Shown here in pieces: positions 54,389 to 62,274 of a DNA stretch of 64,000 nt. Source of the DNA: Roseiarcus fermentans (GTDB lineage: Bacteria > Pseudomonadota > Alphaproteobacteria > Rhizobiales > Beijerinckiaceae); NCBI RefSeq assembly GCF_003315135.1, contig NZ_QNRK01000024.1:42721-106720 (forward strand), read 5' to 3'. The notes below the pieces were generated by a model, which saw only the letters and a list, made by a program, of their open reading frames with translations, had not been told where the DNA came from and searched no databases. Numbering within the stretch: position 1 is the stretch's first letter; every line of letters begins with the position of its first letter. A program made the position numbers and the translations under genes.

Positions 54389-54563
54389 CCGTCATCGCGA
54401 GCGAAGCGCGGCGATCCAGGGGCCGCTTGCGCTGCTGTTGCGGCTCGTGAACCGCCATGCCGTCCCTCGGGCTTCGTTGCGAGCAGAAGACGGAGCAATC
54501 CTTGCTAAATGGACGCAAATGGCGTCGTGGATTGCTTTGTCGCATTGCTCCTCGCAATGACGG
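54389..54563. repeat. Dispersed palindromic element, larger copy
   Basis: The ends CCGTCATCGCGAG (54389-54401) and CTCGCAATGACGG (54551-54563) are inverted with one mismatch and enclose about 150 bp of further imperfect pairing. With the 54202 element it fills most of the 578-bp gene-free stretch 54044-54621. Open frames across it are Arg/Ser-rich and look spurious. Confidence 0.75.
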
Positions 54564-54621
54564 GGTTGGAAGATACGTCGCTAATCAAGAGGTACAGACT
54601 CTATCCTCAAGGCGATGCCTG

Positions 54622-57195
54622 TCACAATTCCCGCAGGAAAGCCGCCGGCGCTGTCCCGAGAATCCGCCACGCGCCGATCATGCCGAGGATCACGGTGAAG
54701 GCGAGGCCGCCGCCCGCCGCGGCGAGCGCCGAGGTCCAGTCGAACACGAACTCGGCGAACAGAATGCGGGTCACCACCGCCCAGGCGATCAGCGTCCCGG
54801 CCGCGATCCCGAACGCGGCGGTCGCGCTGCCCAGAATCGCGTATTCGATCAGGAACATGCCGCTGAGGCGGGTGCGGGTCGCGCCGAGAATCTTCAGAAT
54901 CGTCGCGTCGGCGAGGCGGGCGCGCCGGTTGGCGGCGAGCGCGCCGGCCAGGACCAGCACCGAGGTCGTGAGCGCGACACCGGTCGCGGCGCGAATCGCC
55001 AGCGCCAGCTTCGCCACCAGCCCCTCGATCGTCTCCAGCGCGTCGTGCACGCGCACGCTGACCACCGACGGGAAATCGCGCGCGGTGGCGCGCAAGAGCG
55101 CGATCTCCGTCTCCGGCGCGCCGCCCGCCGGCAGCGCGGCCGACACCAGCTCGCTGAATGGCGCGCCCCTAAACGTGTTCGGGGAATAGACGAGGACGAA
55201 ATTGATGGCGTAGCTGCGCCAGTTGACCTTGCGCAGGTTCGCGACGGTCGCCGTGATGTCGCGCCCGAGCACGTTGACGGTGACCGCATCGCCGACCTTG
55301 ACGCCGAGCCCTTCGGCGACGTCCCGCTCCATCGAGACGAGCGGCGGCCCGGCATAGTCCTTCGCCCACCATTGTCCCGCCACGACCTCGGAGCCCTCGG
55401 GCGGGGTCGCGGCGAAGGTCACGCCGCGGTCGCCTTCGAGCGCCCAGGCGACCTTCTCGCTCGCCTTGACCTTGGCCGCCGGCGTCCCGGCCAGGGTGAC
55501 GAACCGGCCGCGCATCATCGGCGTCTCGCTGACCTTGGCGCCGGGCGCCTCGCGTTTCAGGAAGTCGAGGAAACGCGGCGCCTCGGCGCCGCGCAGGTCG
55601 AGGAAGAAGAAGCTCGGCGTCACCCCGGGCAGGGTCTCGCGCAGCTCGTTGCGCATGTTGAAGTCGATCAGGCCGAGGCTCGTCAGCGCCGCGAGCCCGA
55701 GGCCGAGCGACAGCACGATCGACGGCGTCAGCGCGCCCGGGCGATGGATGGCGGCGAGCGCCATGCGCAGTTCCACCGGCCGCTTGACCGGCGCGCGCCG
55801 GGCCGCCAGCGCGAGGCCGAGCGCCACCAGCCGCAGGACGACGAAGGCCGCGAGCGTCGCCCCGGCGACGGCGAGCGCGATCGTCGGCTGCGGGCTCGTG
55901 AGCACGGCGAGCGCGACGAGGGCCGCGGCGGCGAGCCCGGCCACGGCGAGGTAACGGGCGCGTGGAAAACCCTGCCGCTCCTCGGCGAGGTCGCGGATCA
56001 GCGTCGTGACCGGCAGGTCGTGGGCGCGCGACAGCGGCGGCAGGGCGAAGGCGAGCGCCGTCAGGAGTCCGTAGGCGAGCCCGAGCCCGACCACGCGGAC
56101 CTCGACCGAAGGCTCGAGCGGAACGGGAATGATGTTCGCCAGCAGCGCCGCGACGGCGAAGGGAATGGCTGCTCCGGCGGCTGCGCCCGCGAGCGCCCCA
56201 GCGAGGGCGACGATCAGGAACTCGACCGCGGCGATCGCCACGACGCCCGTTCCCGTCGCCCCGATTGCTTTCAGAATCGCCAGCGTCGCGCGCTTGCGCT
56301 CGACGAACCCTTGCGCGGCGTTGGCGACGCCGACGCCGCCGACGACCAGCGACAGCAAGCCCGCGAGCGTCAAAAATTCGGCGAAGCGGTCGACGCTGCG
56401 GCTGAAGTCGGGCGAGACCGCGAGGCGCGAGCGCGTCTCCCAGCCGGCTTCCGGGAACGCCGTGTTCGCCGCCGCGACGAAGGCCCGCACCGCCGCTTCG
56501 TCCGGCGCGCCGTGCGGCCCGTCCATCACGATCCGGGTGGTCCAGCGCGTCAGTGAGCCGGGCTGCACCAGGCGGGTCGCCTCGAGCGCGGCCTGCGAGA
56601 TCAGCAGGCGCGGCCCGAAGCCGACGCCGACGGCGAGCCGATCGGGCTCGCTCGCGACCACCGCGCGCAGGACGAAGGTCGCCTCGCCGAGGTGAAAGGT
56701 GTCGCCGACCGCGAGGTTCAGGCGGGCGAGCAGCGCCTCCTCCGCCGCGGCGCCGAACACGCCGTTCGTTTCGCGAAGCGCCTCGGCGGGGGCGATCGGG
56801 GGCGCAAACGTCGCCTCGCCCAGCGACGGCCACGACGGCTCGACCGCCTTGACCTCGACCAGCGCCGCGTCGCCGCTCGCCGCGCGCGCCATTCCCCGCA
56901 GGGTGGCGACCGTCGACAGCGTTCCGGAACGCGCGAGAAACGCCCGCTCCTCGGGCGTGAGCTGGCGGTGGATCAGAGAAAACGAGGCGTCGCCGCCGAG
57001 AAGGACGCGACCCTGGCGGGCGAGGCCGTGGTTCAGCGCGCCGGCGAGGCTCTCGACGCCGACGATCGCCGTCACCCCGAGCGCGATGCAGACGAAAAAG
57101 ATCCACAATCCCGCGAGGCCGCCGCGCAGATCGCGCAGCGCGAAGCGCAGCAGCGCGAGGGTTTGCGGAACCGGGGGAGCGGGGACCCCGTTCAT
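54622..57195 (-). CDS. ybbP: YbbP-like large FtsX-domain ABC permease
   Basis: The 857-residue permease has an N-terminal helix, a large periplasmic domain, an FtsX/MacB-type four-helix block at about 265-430, a second periplasmic domain and a final FtsX block at about 740-850. GATGTGVVAIAAVEFLIVAL and KILGATRTRLSGMFLIEYAIL are the FtsX cores. The ATPase gene immediately upstream (overlap ATGA) and the divergent tesA reproduce the E. coli ybbA-ybbP-tesA cluster. Such exporters are suggested to handle lipids or lipoproteins; the substrate is unknown. Confidence 0.9.
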   Translation of the reverse strand: MNGVPAPPVPQTLALLRFALRDLRGGLAGLWIFFVCIALGVTAIVGVESLAGALNHGLARQGRVLLGGDASFSLIHRQLTPEERAFLARSGTLSTVATLRGMARAASGDAALVEVKAVEPSWPSLGEATFAPPIAPAEALRETNGVFGAAAEEALLARLNLAVGDTFHLGEATFVLRAVVASEPDRLAVGVGFGPRLLISQAALEATRLVQPGSLTRWTTRIVMDGPHGAPDEAAVRAFVAAANTAFPEAGWETRSRLAVSPDFSRSVDRFAEFLTLAGLLSLVVGGVGVANAAQGFVERKRATLAILKAIGATGTGVVAIAAVEFLIVALAGALAGAAAGAAIPFAVAALLANIIPVPLEPSVEVRVVGLGLAYGLLTALAFALPPLSRAHDLPVTTLIRDLAEERQGFPRARYLAVAGLAAAALVALAVLTSPQPTIALAVAGATLAAFVVLRLVALGLALAARRAPVKRPVELRMALAAIHRPGALTPSIVLSLGLGLAALTSLGLIDFNMRNELRETLPGVTPSFFFLDLRGAEAPRFLDFLKREAPGAKVSETPMMRGRFVTLAGTPAAKVKASEKVAWALEGDRGVTFAATPPEGSEVVAGQWWAKDYAGPPLVSMERDVAEGLGVKVGDAVTVNVLGRDITATVANLRKVNWRSYAINFVLVYSPNTFRGAPFSELVSAALPAGGAPETEIALLRATARDFPSVVSVRVHDALETIEGLVAKLALAIRAATGVALTTSVLVLAGALAANRRARLADATILKILGATRTRLSGMFLIEYAILGSATAAFGIAAGTLIAWAVVTRILFAEFVFDWTSALAAAGGGLAFTVILGMIGAWRILGTAPAAFLREL

Positions 57196-57881
57196 GCCGG
57201 GACCAGGAGCGCACCCTCGACCGCGCCCGAGCGCATCCGGATGACCCGGTCGCAGCGCGCAGCGAGCGCCGGGTCGTGGGTGACGAGCGCCAGCGTCGCG
57301 CCGAAGCGGCCCGGCAGTTCGAAGATCAGGTCCATGATCGCGCGGCCGGTCGTCTCGTCGAGATTGCCGGTCGGCTCGTCGGCGATCAGCAGCGACGGTT
57401 TCGGCGCGAGCGCGCGGGCGAGCGCGACGCGCTGTTGCTCGCCCCCGGAAAGCTGCGTCGGATAATGGCTCATCCGGCTGGCGAGGCCGACCAGATCGAG
57501 TTCCTCGCGGGCGCGGGCGAAGGCGTCGCGCCGGCCGGCGAGCTCGAGCGGCGCTGCGACATTCTCGAGCGCCGTCATGGTGGGGATGAGGTGAAAGGAT
57601 TGGAACACGATGCCGACCCGGGCGCCGCGGAATCGGGCGAGGGCGTCCTCGCTCAACGTCGTGACGCTCACCCCGTCGATCGCAACCTCGCCGCGGTCCG
57701 GCCGCTCGAGACCGGCCATGATCATGAGCAGGGTCGACTTGCCCGATCCGGACGGCCCGACGATTCCGACCGCTTCGCCCCGCGCGATTGTCAGGCCGAC
57801 GTCGCGCAAGATATGCACGCGGGCGGCGCCTCGGCCGAGGCTGAGGTCGACGCCGCGCATCGCGACTGCGGGAAGGCTCAT
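57192..57881 (-). CDS. ybbA: YbbA-like ABC transporter ATPase
   Basis: The 229-residue ATPase is of the MacB/LolD class. It has Walker A GPSGSGKST (about residue 42), the class-specific FQSFHLIPTMTALENV, signature LSGGEQQRVALARA and Walker B LLIADEPTGNLDE. MacB/LolD-class ATPases drive mechanotransmission-type exporters rather than importers. It is the partner of the FtsX-domain permease that overlaps its end, and is divergent from tesA. Confidence 0.93.
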   Translation of the reverse strand: MSLPAVAMRGVDLSLGRGAARVHILRDVGLTIARGEAVGIVGPSGSGKSTLLMIMAGLERPDRGEVAIDGVSVTTLSEDALARFRGARVGIVFQSFHLIPTMTALENVAAPLELAGRRDAFARAREELDLVGLASRMSHYPTQLSGGEQQRVALARALAPKPSLLIADEPTGNLDETTGRAIMDLIFELPGRFGATLALVTHDPALAARCDRVIRMRSGAVEGALLVPA

Positions 57882-58025
57882 ATGCGGGAAATCCTGACGG
57901 CGGGGCCGCACACATATGGTTACGGACGGGCGTTCGTCCAGCCGACCGCCCCGGCGGCCGGGCGTCACGACGTCGAAAGGGCGCCTCGCGGGGTCCGGCA
58001 AGGCGGCGCGCCCCGATCGTTGCGA

Positions 58026-58640
58026 ATGGCCGCCCTCCTCTGGCTTCTGGCGCTCGCCTTCGCCGCCCCCGCTTCCGCTCGAACCCTGAAGGTCGTCGCG
58101 CTCGGCGACAGCCTGACCGCGGGCTACGGCCTGCCGCCCGGAAAGGCCTTTCCCGACCAGCTCGAGGCGGCGCTGCGCGCCAAGGGTTGGGACGTGGCGG
58201 TGGTCAACGCCGGCGTCTCCGGCGACACGGCCGAGGACGGCCTCGCGCGCTTCGACTGGGCGGTTCCGCCCGACGCCGACGCGCTGATCGTCGAGCTCGG
58301 CGCCAATGACATGCTGCGCGGACTGCCGCCCGAGCGCACGAAACAGACGCTCGCCGCGATCCTCGACCGGGCGAAGGCGGCGCATTTGCCGACCCTCGTC
58401 GCCGGCATGCGCGCGGCGCCGAACCTCGGCGCCGACTACGACCGGGCGTTCGACGCGATCTATCCGGCGCTGGCGGCCGAGTACGGCGCGGTCCTCTACC
58501 CGTTCTATCTCGACGGCGTCGCCGGCGACGCAAAGCTCAACCAGCCGGACGGCCTGCACCCGACCGCGGCCGGCGCGGCCGTGATCGTCGGGCGAATCCT
58601 GCCGTCGGTCGAGACGCTGCTCGGGCAGGCGAAGCGCTAG
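58026..58640 (+). CDS. tesA: TesA-like periplasmic GDSL esterase/lysophospholipase
   Basis: TesA hydrolyses acyl-CoA thioesters, lysophospholipids and aryl esters in the periplasm. The 204-residue protein has a signal peptide (LLWLLALAFAAPASA), the nucleophile block GDSLTAGYG, the oxyanion-hole Gly and Asn in GVSGDTAEDG and LGANDMLRG, and the catalytic Asp/His in PDGLHPTAAG. ATG 58026 gives a natural signal sequence; the frame stays open far upstream, but that part is antisense to ybbA. Divergence from ybbA-ybbP is conserved in many Proteobacteria. Confidence 0.95.
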   Translation: MAALLWLLALAFAAPASARTLKVVALGDSLTAGYGLPPGKAFPDQLEAALRAKGWDVAVVNAGVSGDTAEDGLARFDWAVPPDADALIVELGANDMLRGLPPERTKQTLAAILDRAKAAHLPTLVAGMRAAPNLGADYDRAFDAIYPALAAEYGAVLYPFYLDGVAGDAKLNQPDGLHPTAAGAAVIVGRILPSVETLLGQAKR

Positions 58641-58728
58641 ACACGCGGGGCTGTCGTCGGGGAGCCGATCGACTGCAGGCGTTGCGCGCTCGCCCATGGA
58701 CTGTGGCGGTCACGTCCGTCAACTCCGG

Positions 58729-58756
58729 TTGAATTTCCGTCGACTGCGCCTATAAG
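58729..58756 (+). promoter_or_regulatory. Promoter for the PsiF-like gene
   Basis: TTGAAT (58729-58734) and TATAAG (58751-58756), 16 bases apart, resemble a sigma-70 promoter; transcription would start about 40 bases before the ATG at 58803. Confidence 0.55.
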
Positions 58757-58802
58757 CGGCGCCCGGGCGGCGCGGGCCGAACAGGACGGGACGGGCTTCG
58801 AC

Positions 58803-59030
58803 ATGCGGATCAAGGGACTGGCTTGCGCGGCGGCGCTCTCGGCGCTCGTCTCCGGCGGCGCCTGGGCGTTCGACGCCGCATCCGACCCGGCGGCGCCGAC
58901 GGGCGGCGCCCCTGGCGACGCCGGCGCCCGCACGGCCAGGTCGCTCGAATGTTCGCAGAAGGCCGACGCGAAGGACCTGCACGGCAAGCCGCGCAAACGC
59001 TTCATGCGCGACTGCAAGCACGGGGACTGA
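58803..59030 (+). CDS. PsiF-repeat small exported protein
   Basis: This 75-residue protein has a signal peptide (residues 1-22, ending GGAWA) and one C-terminal PsiF-like repeat, CSQKADAKDLHGKPRKRF ending in MRDCK, with the paired cysteines. PsiF was named as a phosphate-starvation-inducible E. coli gene; the function is unknown. E. coli PsiF has two repeats, so this is a short version. No Pho box was recognised upstream. Confidence 0.8.
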   Translation: MRIKGLACAAALSALVSGGAWAFDAASDPAAPTGGAPGDAGARTARSLECSQKADAKDLHGKPRKRFMRDCKHGD

Positions 59031-59271
59031 GGTCCGCCGCCTGCGGGTGGCTCAGCCGCGCCGGTTTTTGGTTTGGCGGGCGTGAGCGCGACAAATCGCG
59101 CCGCATGGCCCCGGTTGACCTCGGCCTTCGATCATGCTCACTTTGAACGCGTTCGCGTGGGTTGTGACGATTCGATGACGGTCGGCCGGCGCGCGACGGT
59201 TCGATTGCCGCACGAACGGCGCGTCCCGTCAGGGACCCGCGATCGCTCGCGGCCGTAAAGAGGAGACAGAC

Positions 59272-59385
59272 TTGAACGACGGCCCTAGTCGCCCCGTCGC
59301 AGCGCTCCGGCGTCCGGCGGGACCCCTAGTTTTCCCCATCCGACCCGACGCCGCCTCCGCGCCGTTGCGACCTGTCGCCGACTGA
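59272..59385 (+). CDS. Possible proline-rich leader peptide of the NRAMP gene
   Basis: A TTG at 59272 has AGGAG (59261-59265) six bases upstream, ideal spacing. It opens a 37-codon frame, LNDGPSRPVAALRRPAGPLV and on, with eight Pro, ending at TGA 59383-59385, 51 bases before the NRAMP start. Pro-rich leader peptides regulate Mg2+ transporter genes in enterobacteria (mgtA, mgtCBR). Short frames are common in GC-rich DNA, so the call is tentative. It is the only candidate element in the 406-bp stretch 59031-59436. Confidence 0.35.
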   Translation: MNDGPSRPVAALRRPAGPLVFPIRPDAASAPLRPVAD

Positions 59386-59421
59386 TCGTCGGCGGGTTCG
59401 CGCCTCGCGCCGGCGTCGGCG
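59376..59421 (+). promoter_or_regulatory. Mutually exclusive hairpins ahead of the NRAMP ribosome binding site
   Basis: CGCCGAC (59376-59382), overlapping the stop of the leader frame, can pair with GTCGGCG at 59388-59394 (five-base loop) or with the identical GTCGGCG at 59415-59421, which touches the Shine-Dalgarno AAAGGAG (59422-59428). Ribosome stalling on the leader could switch between the two. Confidence 0.4.
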
Positions 59422-59436
59422 AAAGGAGCGAACCCC

Positions 59437-61080
59437 ATGAGCGTAAACGTCACAATCGCCGAGCCGGTCGAGGCCGCCGTGCTCGACGTCGCCCACATAG
59501 GCCACATCCAGGGCGCCTTCGGCACGATCCTGCACGGCGACGTCGCCCCGCGCGAAACCTGGAAGCATCGCCTCACGACCCTGCTCGCCATCATTGGCCC
59601 CGGCCTGATCGTCATGGCCGGCGACAACGACGCGGGCGCGTTCGCCACCTACGGACAGGCGGGCCAGACCTACGGCACGACGCTGCTGTGGACGCTCGCG
59701 CTCCTGATTCCGGTGCTCTACGTCAACCAGGAGATGGTGCTGCGCCTCGGCGCCGTCACCGGCGTCGGCCACGCCCGCCTGATCTTCGAGCGGTTCGGAA
59801 AATTCTGGGGCGCCTTCAGCGTCGTCGACCTGTTTCTGCTCAACGCGCTGACGATCGTCACCGAGTTCATCGGCATCAGCCTGGCGCTCGACTACCTCGG
59901 CCTCAACAAGGTCGTGGGCGTCGTCATCGCGGCCGGGCTGATCGTGGCCGCGGCGAGCACGGGCGATTTCCGGCGGTTCGAGCGGTTCTCGCTGGCGCTG
60001 GTGTTCGGCAGCCTGTTGTTGATCCCGATCTGTCTGATGGTGAACCCGCCGCTCGGGCAGGCGGCGCACGACTTCGTCGTTCCGCAATTGCCGGCGACCG
60101 GAAAGCTCAGCGACGTGATGCTGCTGGTCATCGCCATCGTCGGCACGACGGTCGCGCCGTGGCAGTTGTTCTTCCAGCAGAGCTACGTCATTGACAAGCG
60201 CATCACGCCCCGGTTCATCCGCTACGAGCGGCTCGACCTGTGGCTCGGCATCGCGCTCGTGATCGTCGGCGCCGCGGCGATCATCGCCTTCACCGCGCAG
60301 GCCTTTGCCGGAACGCCGGAATTCGGCAACTTCAGCGACGCCGGCGCGATCGCGGTCGGGCTCGAGAAATACGCCGGCCGGGCGGTGGGCGTGATGTTCG
60401 CGATCGCGCTGATCGACGCGGCGCTGATCGGCGCCTCGGCGGTGTCGCTGTCGACGGCCTATGCGCTCGGCGACGTGTTTTCGGTGCGCCACTCGCTGCA
60501 TCGCGGGGTCAAGGACGCCAAGGGTTTTTACGCCGTCTACGTCCTCCTGATCGCGATCGCGGCGGGAATCGTGCTCACGCCGGGCGCGCCGCTCGGCTTG
60601 CTCACCGTCGCGGTGCAGACGCTGGCTGGCGTGCTGCTGCCGAGCGCGACCGTGTTCCTGCTGCTGCTGTGCAACGACAGGGCGGTGCTCGGGCCGTGGG
60701 TCAACGGACGCTTCGTCAACGCGCTGACCGGCGCGGTGATCGCGGGGCTGGTCGCGCTGTCGGTGATCCTGACCGCGTCGGTCCTGTTCCCCGACTCGAC
60801 CGGCCCGCGGACCATCGTCGTCATTCTCGTCCTCGGCGGGGTCGCGGCGGCGGCGATCGCGCTCATGTCGATGGCGTTCGGGCGCAAGGGCGCGGCCGAA
60901 CCGGCCTCGACGCTTGCGATCAACCGCGACACTTGGCGCATGCCGCCGCTTGCGACCCTGCCGCCCGCAAGGGTGTCGTTCGCGGCGAAAACCTGGATGG
61001 GCGCGATGCGCCTCTACCTCGTCGTCGCCGGCGGCCTGGTGCTGGTCCGGATCGTGACGCTGGCGGTCGGCGGGGGGTGA
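59437..61080 (+). CDS. NRAMP-family divalent metal transporter of a non-canonical clade
   Basis: The 547-residue membrane protein has about 11-12 helices and the LeuT-type NRAMP fold. Helix 1 reads GPGLIVMAGDNDAGAFATY where classical MntH has DPGN, and helix 6 reads VGTTVAPWQLFF where MntH has MPH. The helix-6 Met is known to disfavour Mg2+ and Ca2+, so its replacement by Ala suggests a different specificity, perhaps Mg2+ as in NRAMP-related magnesium transporters. About 45 soluble residues precede helix 1. ATG 59437 has AAAGGAG at 59422-59428. A candidate leader ORF and switching hairpins lie just upstream. Confidence 0.88.
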   Translation: MSVNVTIAEPVEAAVLDVAHIGHIQGAFGTILHGDVAPRETWKHRLTTLLAIIGPGLIVMAGDNDAGAFATYGQAGQTYGTTLLWTLALLIPVLYVNQEMVLRLGAVTGVGHARLIFERFGKFWGAFSVVDLFLLNALTIVTEFIGISLALDYLGLNKVVGVVIAAGLIVAAASTGDFRRFERFSLALVFGSLLLIPICLMVNPPLGQAAHDFVVPQLPATGKLSDVMLLVIAIVGTTVAPWQLFFQQSYVIDKRITPRFIRYERLDLWLGIALVIVGAAAIIAFTAQAFAGTPEFGNFSDAGAIAVGLEKYAGRAVGVMFAIALIDAALIGASAVSLSTAYALGDVFSVRHSLHRGVKDAKGFYAVYVLLIAIAAGIVLTPGAPLGLLTVAVQTLAGVLLPSATVFLLLLCNDRAVLGPWVNGRFVNALTGAVIAGLVALSVILTASVLFPDSTGPRTIVVILVLGGVAAAAIALMSMAFGRKGAAEPASTLAINRDTWRMPPLATLPPARVSFAAKTWMGAMRLYLVVAGGLVLVRIVTLAVGGG

Positions 61081-61197
61081 GGGGCCGAGGCGTCGCGCGG
61101 CGACCGGGGGAATCCGGCCGCCGGCCGCTCTTGTGACCGCTAACCGCGCTCGGGGAGCGCGGCCGCGCCGTCGGACGGCGCGCGAAACGAGCGGCCC

Positions 61198-61839
61198 TCA
61201 GCCACGGTCGCCCGCGCCCCTTCCCCTCGCCGTCACGCCCAGAAGCTCGCCCAGGAGGTCGAGCCCGACTCGCAGCCGGTCCGTCACCACCGCGTCCGCC
61301 CGCCACGGCGTCGCCAGTTCCGGGATAAAGCCGCGGCACTCGCGCACCCCGGCCCCGTCGATGACGATGCGGGTCAGAATCGGCCAGGCGGCCGGGCCGA
61401 CCCGGTCTTCGGCCTTGCGCAGCTTGTCGCGCGCGTGCAGCGCCGCCTCGCCCTGCGGCAAGCCCGGGCGGGGGCCGAAGCCGGTGGTTCCGACCCGGTC
61501 CAGGGCGACGGCGCGCAGGTTGTCGAGCCTTGCGCGCTGGTGGGTCCTGCGCAGCTGCTCGCCGATCAGCCAGCGGATGTCGTTGAGCTTCGGGTCGTGC
61601 GGCGCGAGCACGCGGTTGGCCCGCATGACGTCGAACGGGTCGAGGATGCGCCGCACCCCCCGGGTCTCGGCCCGGGGGTCGGCGTCGCGGGTGGCCGCCG
61701 CGCCCGCGTCTTGCGCCCGGGCGAGCCGCTCGGGCGTCGCGTCGAGCCGCGCTTCGGCAGCCTCGGCGAGGGTCTTGGCCGAACGGCCGGACTTCTTGCC
61801 GGAGCCCTTGGCAGCGGGTTTTTTGCAGGCGGCGCTCAT
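61198..61839 (-). CDS. Hypothetical protein, DUF6456-like C-terminus
   Basis: A 213-residue soluble protein without signal peptide. The first 40 residues are Lys/Ala-rich (ACKKPAAKGSGKKSGRSAK), then DPFDVMRANRVLAPHDPKLN, and a helical domain with WPILTRIVIDGAGVRECRG and RLRVGLDLLGELLGV. The last part is reminiscent of DUF6456, a domain in small alphaproteobacterial and prophage proteins, but this is weak. It overlaps the preceding small gene (ATGA) and so is co-translated with it. The pair is divergent from an S24-type repressor. Confidence 0.6.
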   Translation of the reverse strand: MSAACKKPAAKGSGKKSGRSAKTLAEAAEARLDATPERLARAQDAGAAATRDADPRAETRGVRRILDPFDVMRANRVLAPHDPKLNDIRWLIGEQLRRTHQRARLDNLRAVALDRVGTTGFGPRPGLPQGEAALHARDKLRKAEDRVGPAAWPILTRIVIDGAGVRECRGFIPELATPWRADAVVTDRLRVGLDLLGELLGVTARGRGAGDRG

Positions 61840-62051
61840 TCGGCCAGCTCCGCGCACAGCTGCGCCGGCGACGAGCACCAGGAGGCGTCCGGGATCGGAC
61901 AGACGAGCCGGACCGCCGCGCGGCTCGGAAGCCCCACGTCCGGCGGCGGCGACCGATGCGCGCGGCGGAGGTCGGCGAGATGGGCGGCTGAGGCGCGTTT
62001 CGCCTCGGCGCGAGCGGTATCCGTCTTGGCGGGCTTGCGGGGGGCCTTCAT
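61836..62051 (-). CDS. Small hypothetical protein
   Basis: The 71-residue product starts at ATG 62051, chosen because AGGAGG (plus-strand complement 62058-62063) is correctly placed; an in-frame extension to 62066 runs through that site. It is basic at the N-terminus (MKAPRKPAKTDTARAEAKR), then AHLADLRRAHRSPPP, and has three Cys in the last third. No homologue was recognised. It overlaps the next gene by four bases and probably shares a promoter in 62052-62274 with it. Confidence 0.55.
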   Translation of the reverse strand: MKAPRKPAKTDTARAEAKRASAAHLADLRRAHRSPPPDVGLPSRAAVRLVCPIPDASWCSSPAQLCAELAE

Positions 62052-62158
62052 CGATGGCCTCCTCATGGTCTGTTCGGCGTGGCCGGGAACACGGCCGGTA
62101 AGGGACGCTTCAAGTCACGTTCTTGGTTTGTTCACTTTCTGCGAATCCAAATCGTTCG

Positions 62159-62177
62159 TCAACATTTTGTTTTTTCG
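62159..62177. promoter_or_regulatory. AT-rich candidate operator/promoter between the divergent genes
   Basis: TCAACATTTTGTTTTTTCG lies in an AT-rich intergenic region (62120-62210) between the small-gene pair and the S24-type repressor. On the minus strand TTGACG is followed by AT-rich sequence towards the gene at 62051. Nearly the same 19-mer occurs at 12593-12611. Likely a site bound by the adjacent repressor. Confidence 0.4.
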
Positions 62178-62274
62178 ATATTGCTGTTTTTCGGAAAGCG
62201 TGGTTAATCACACCAGTCGCAAGGCGTCGCCGATTCGGGCGCGCAAAATGCGCCCGGCGCCTGCGAAACAGGGG

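Noticed and set aside
54044..54621. A CRISPR array suggested by repeated GCGAGCGAAGCG motifs
   Set aside because: The repeats are inverted and irregularly spaced, not regular direct repeats with unique spacers, and no cas genes are near.
57276..58640. A 454-residue version of TesA
   Set aside because: The first 250 residues are antisense to ybbA; a clean signal peptide begins at ATG 58026.
59031..59436. A known riboswitch (yybP-ykoY or M-box type) ahead of the NRAMP gene
   Set aside because: I could not find the conserved cores of either class; only simple hairpins and a short frame were seen.
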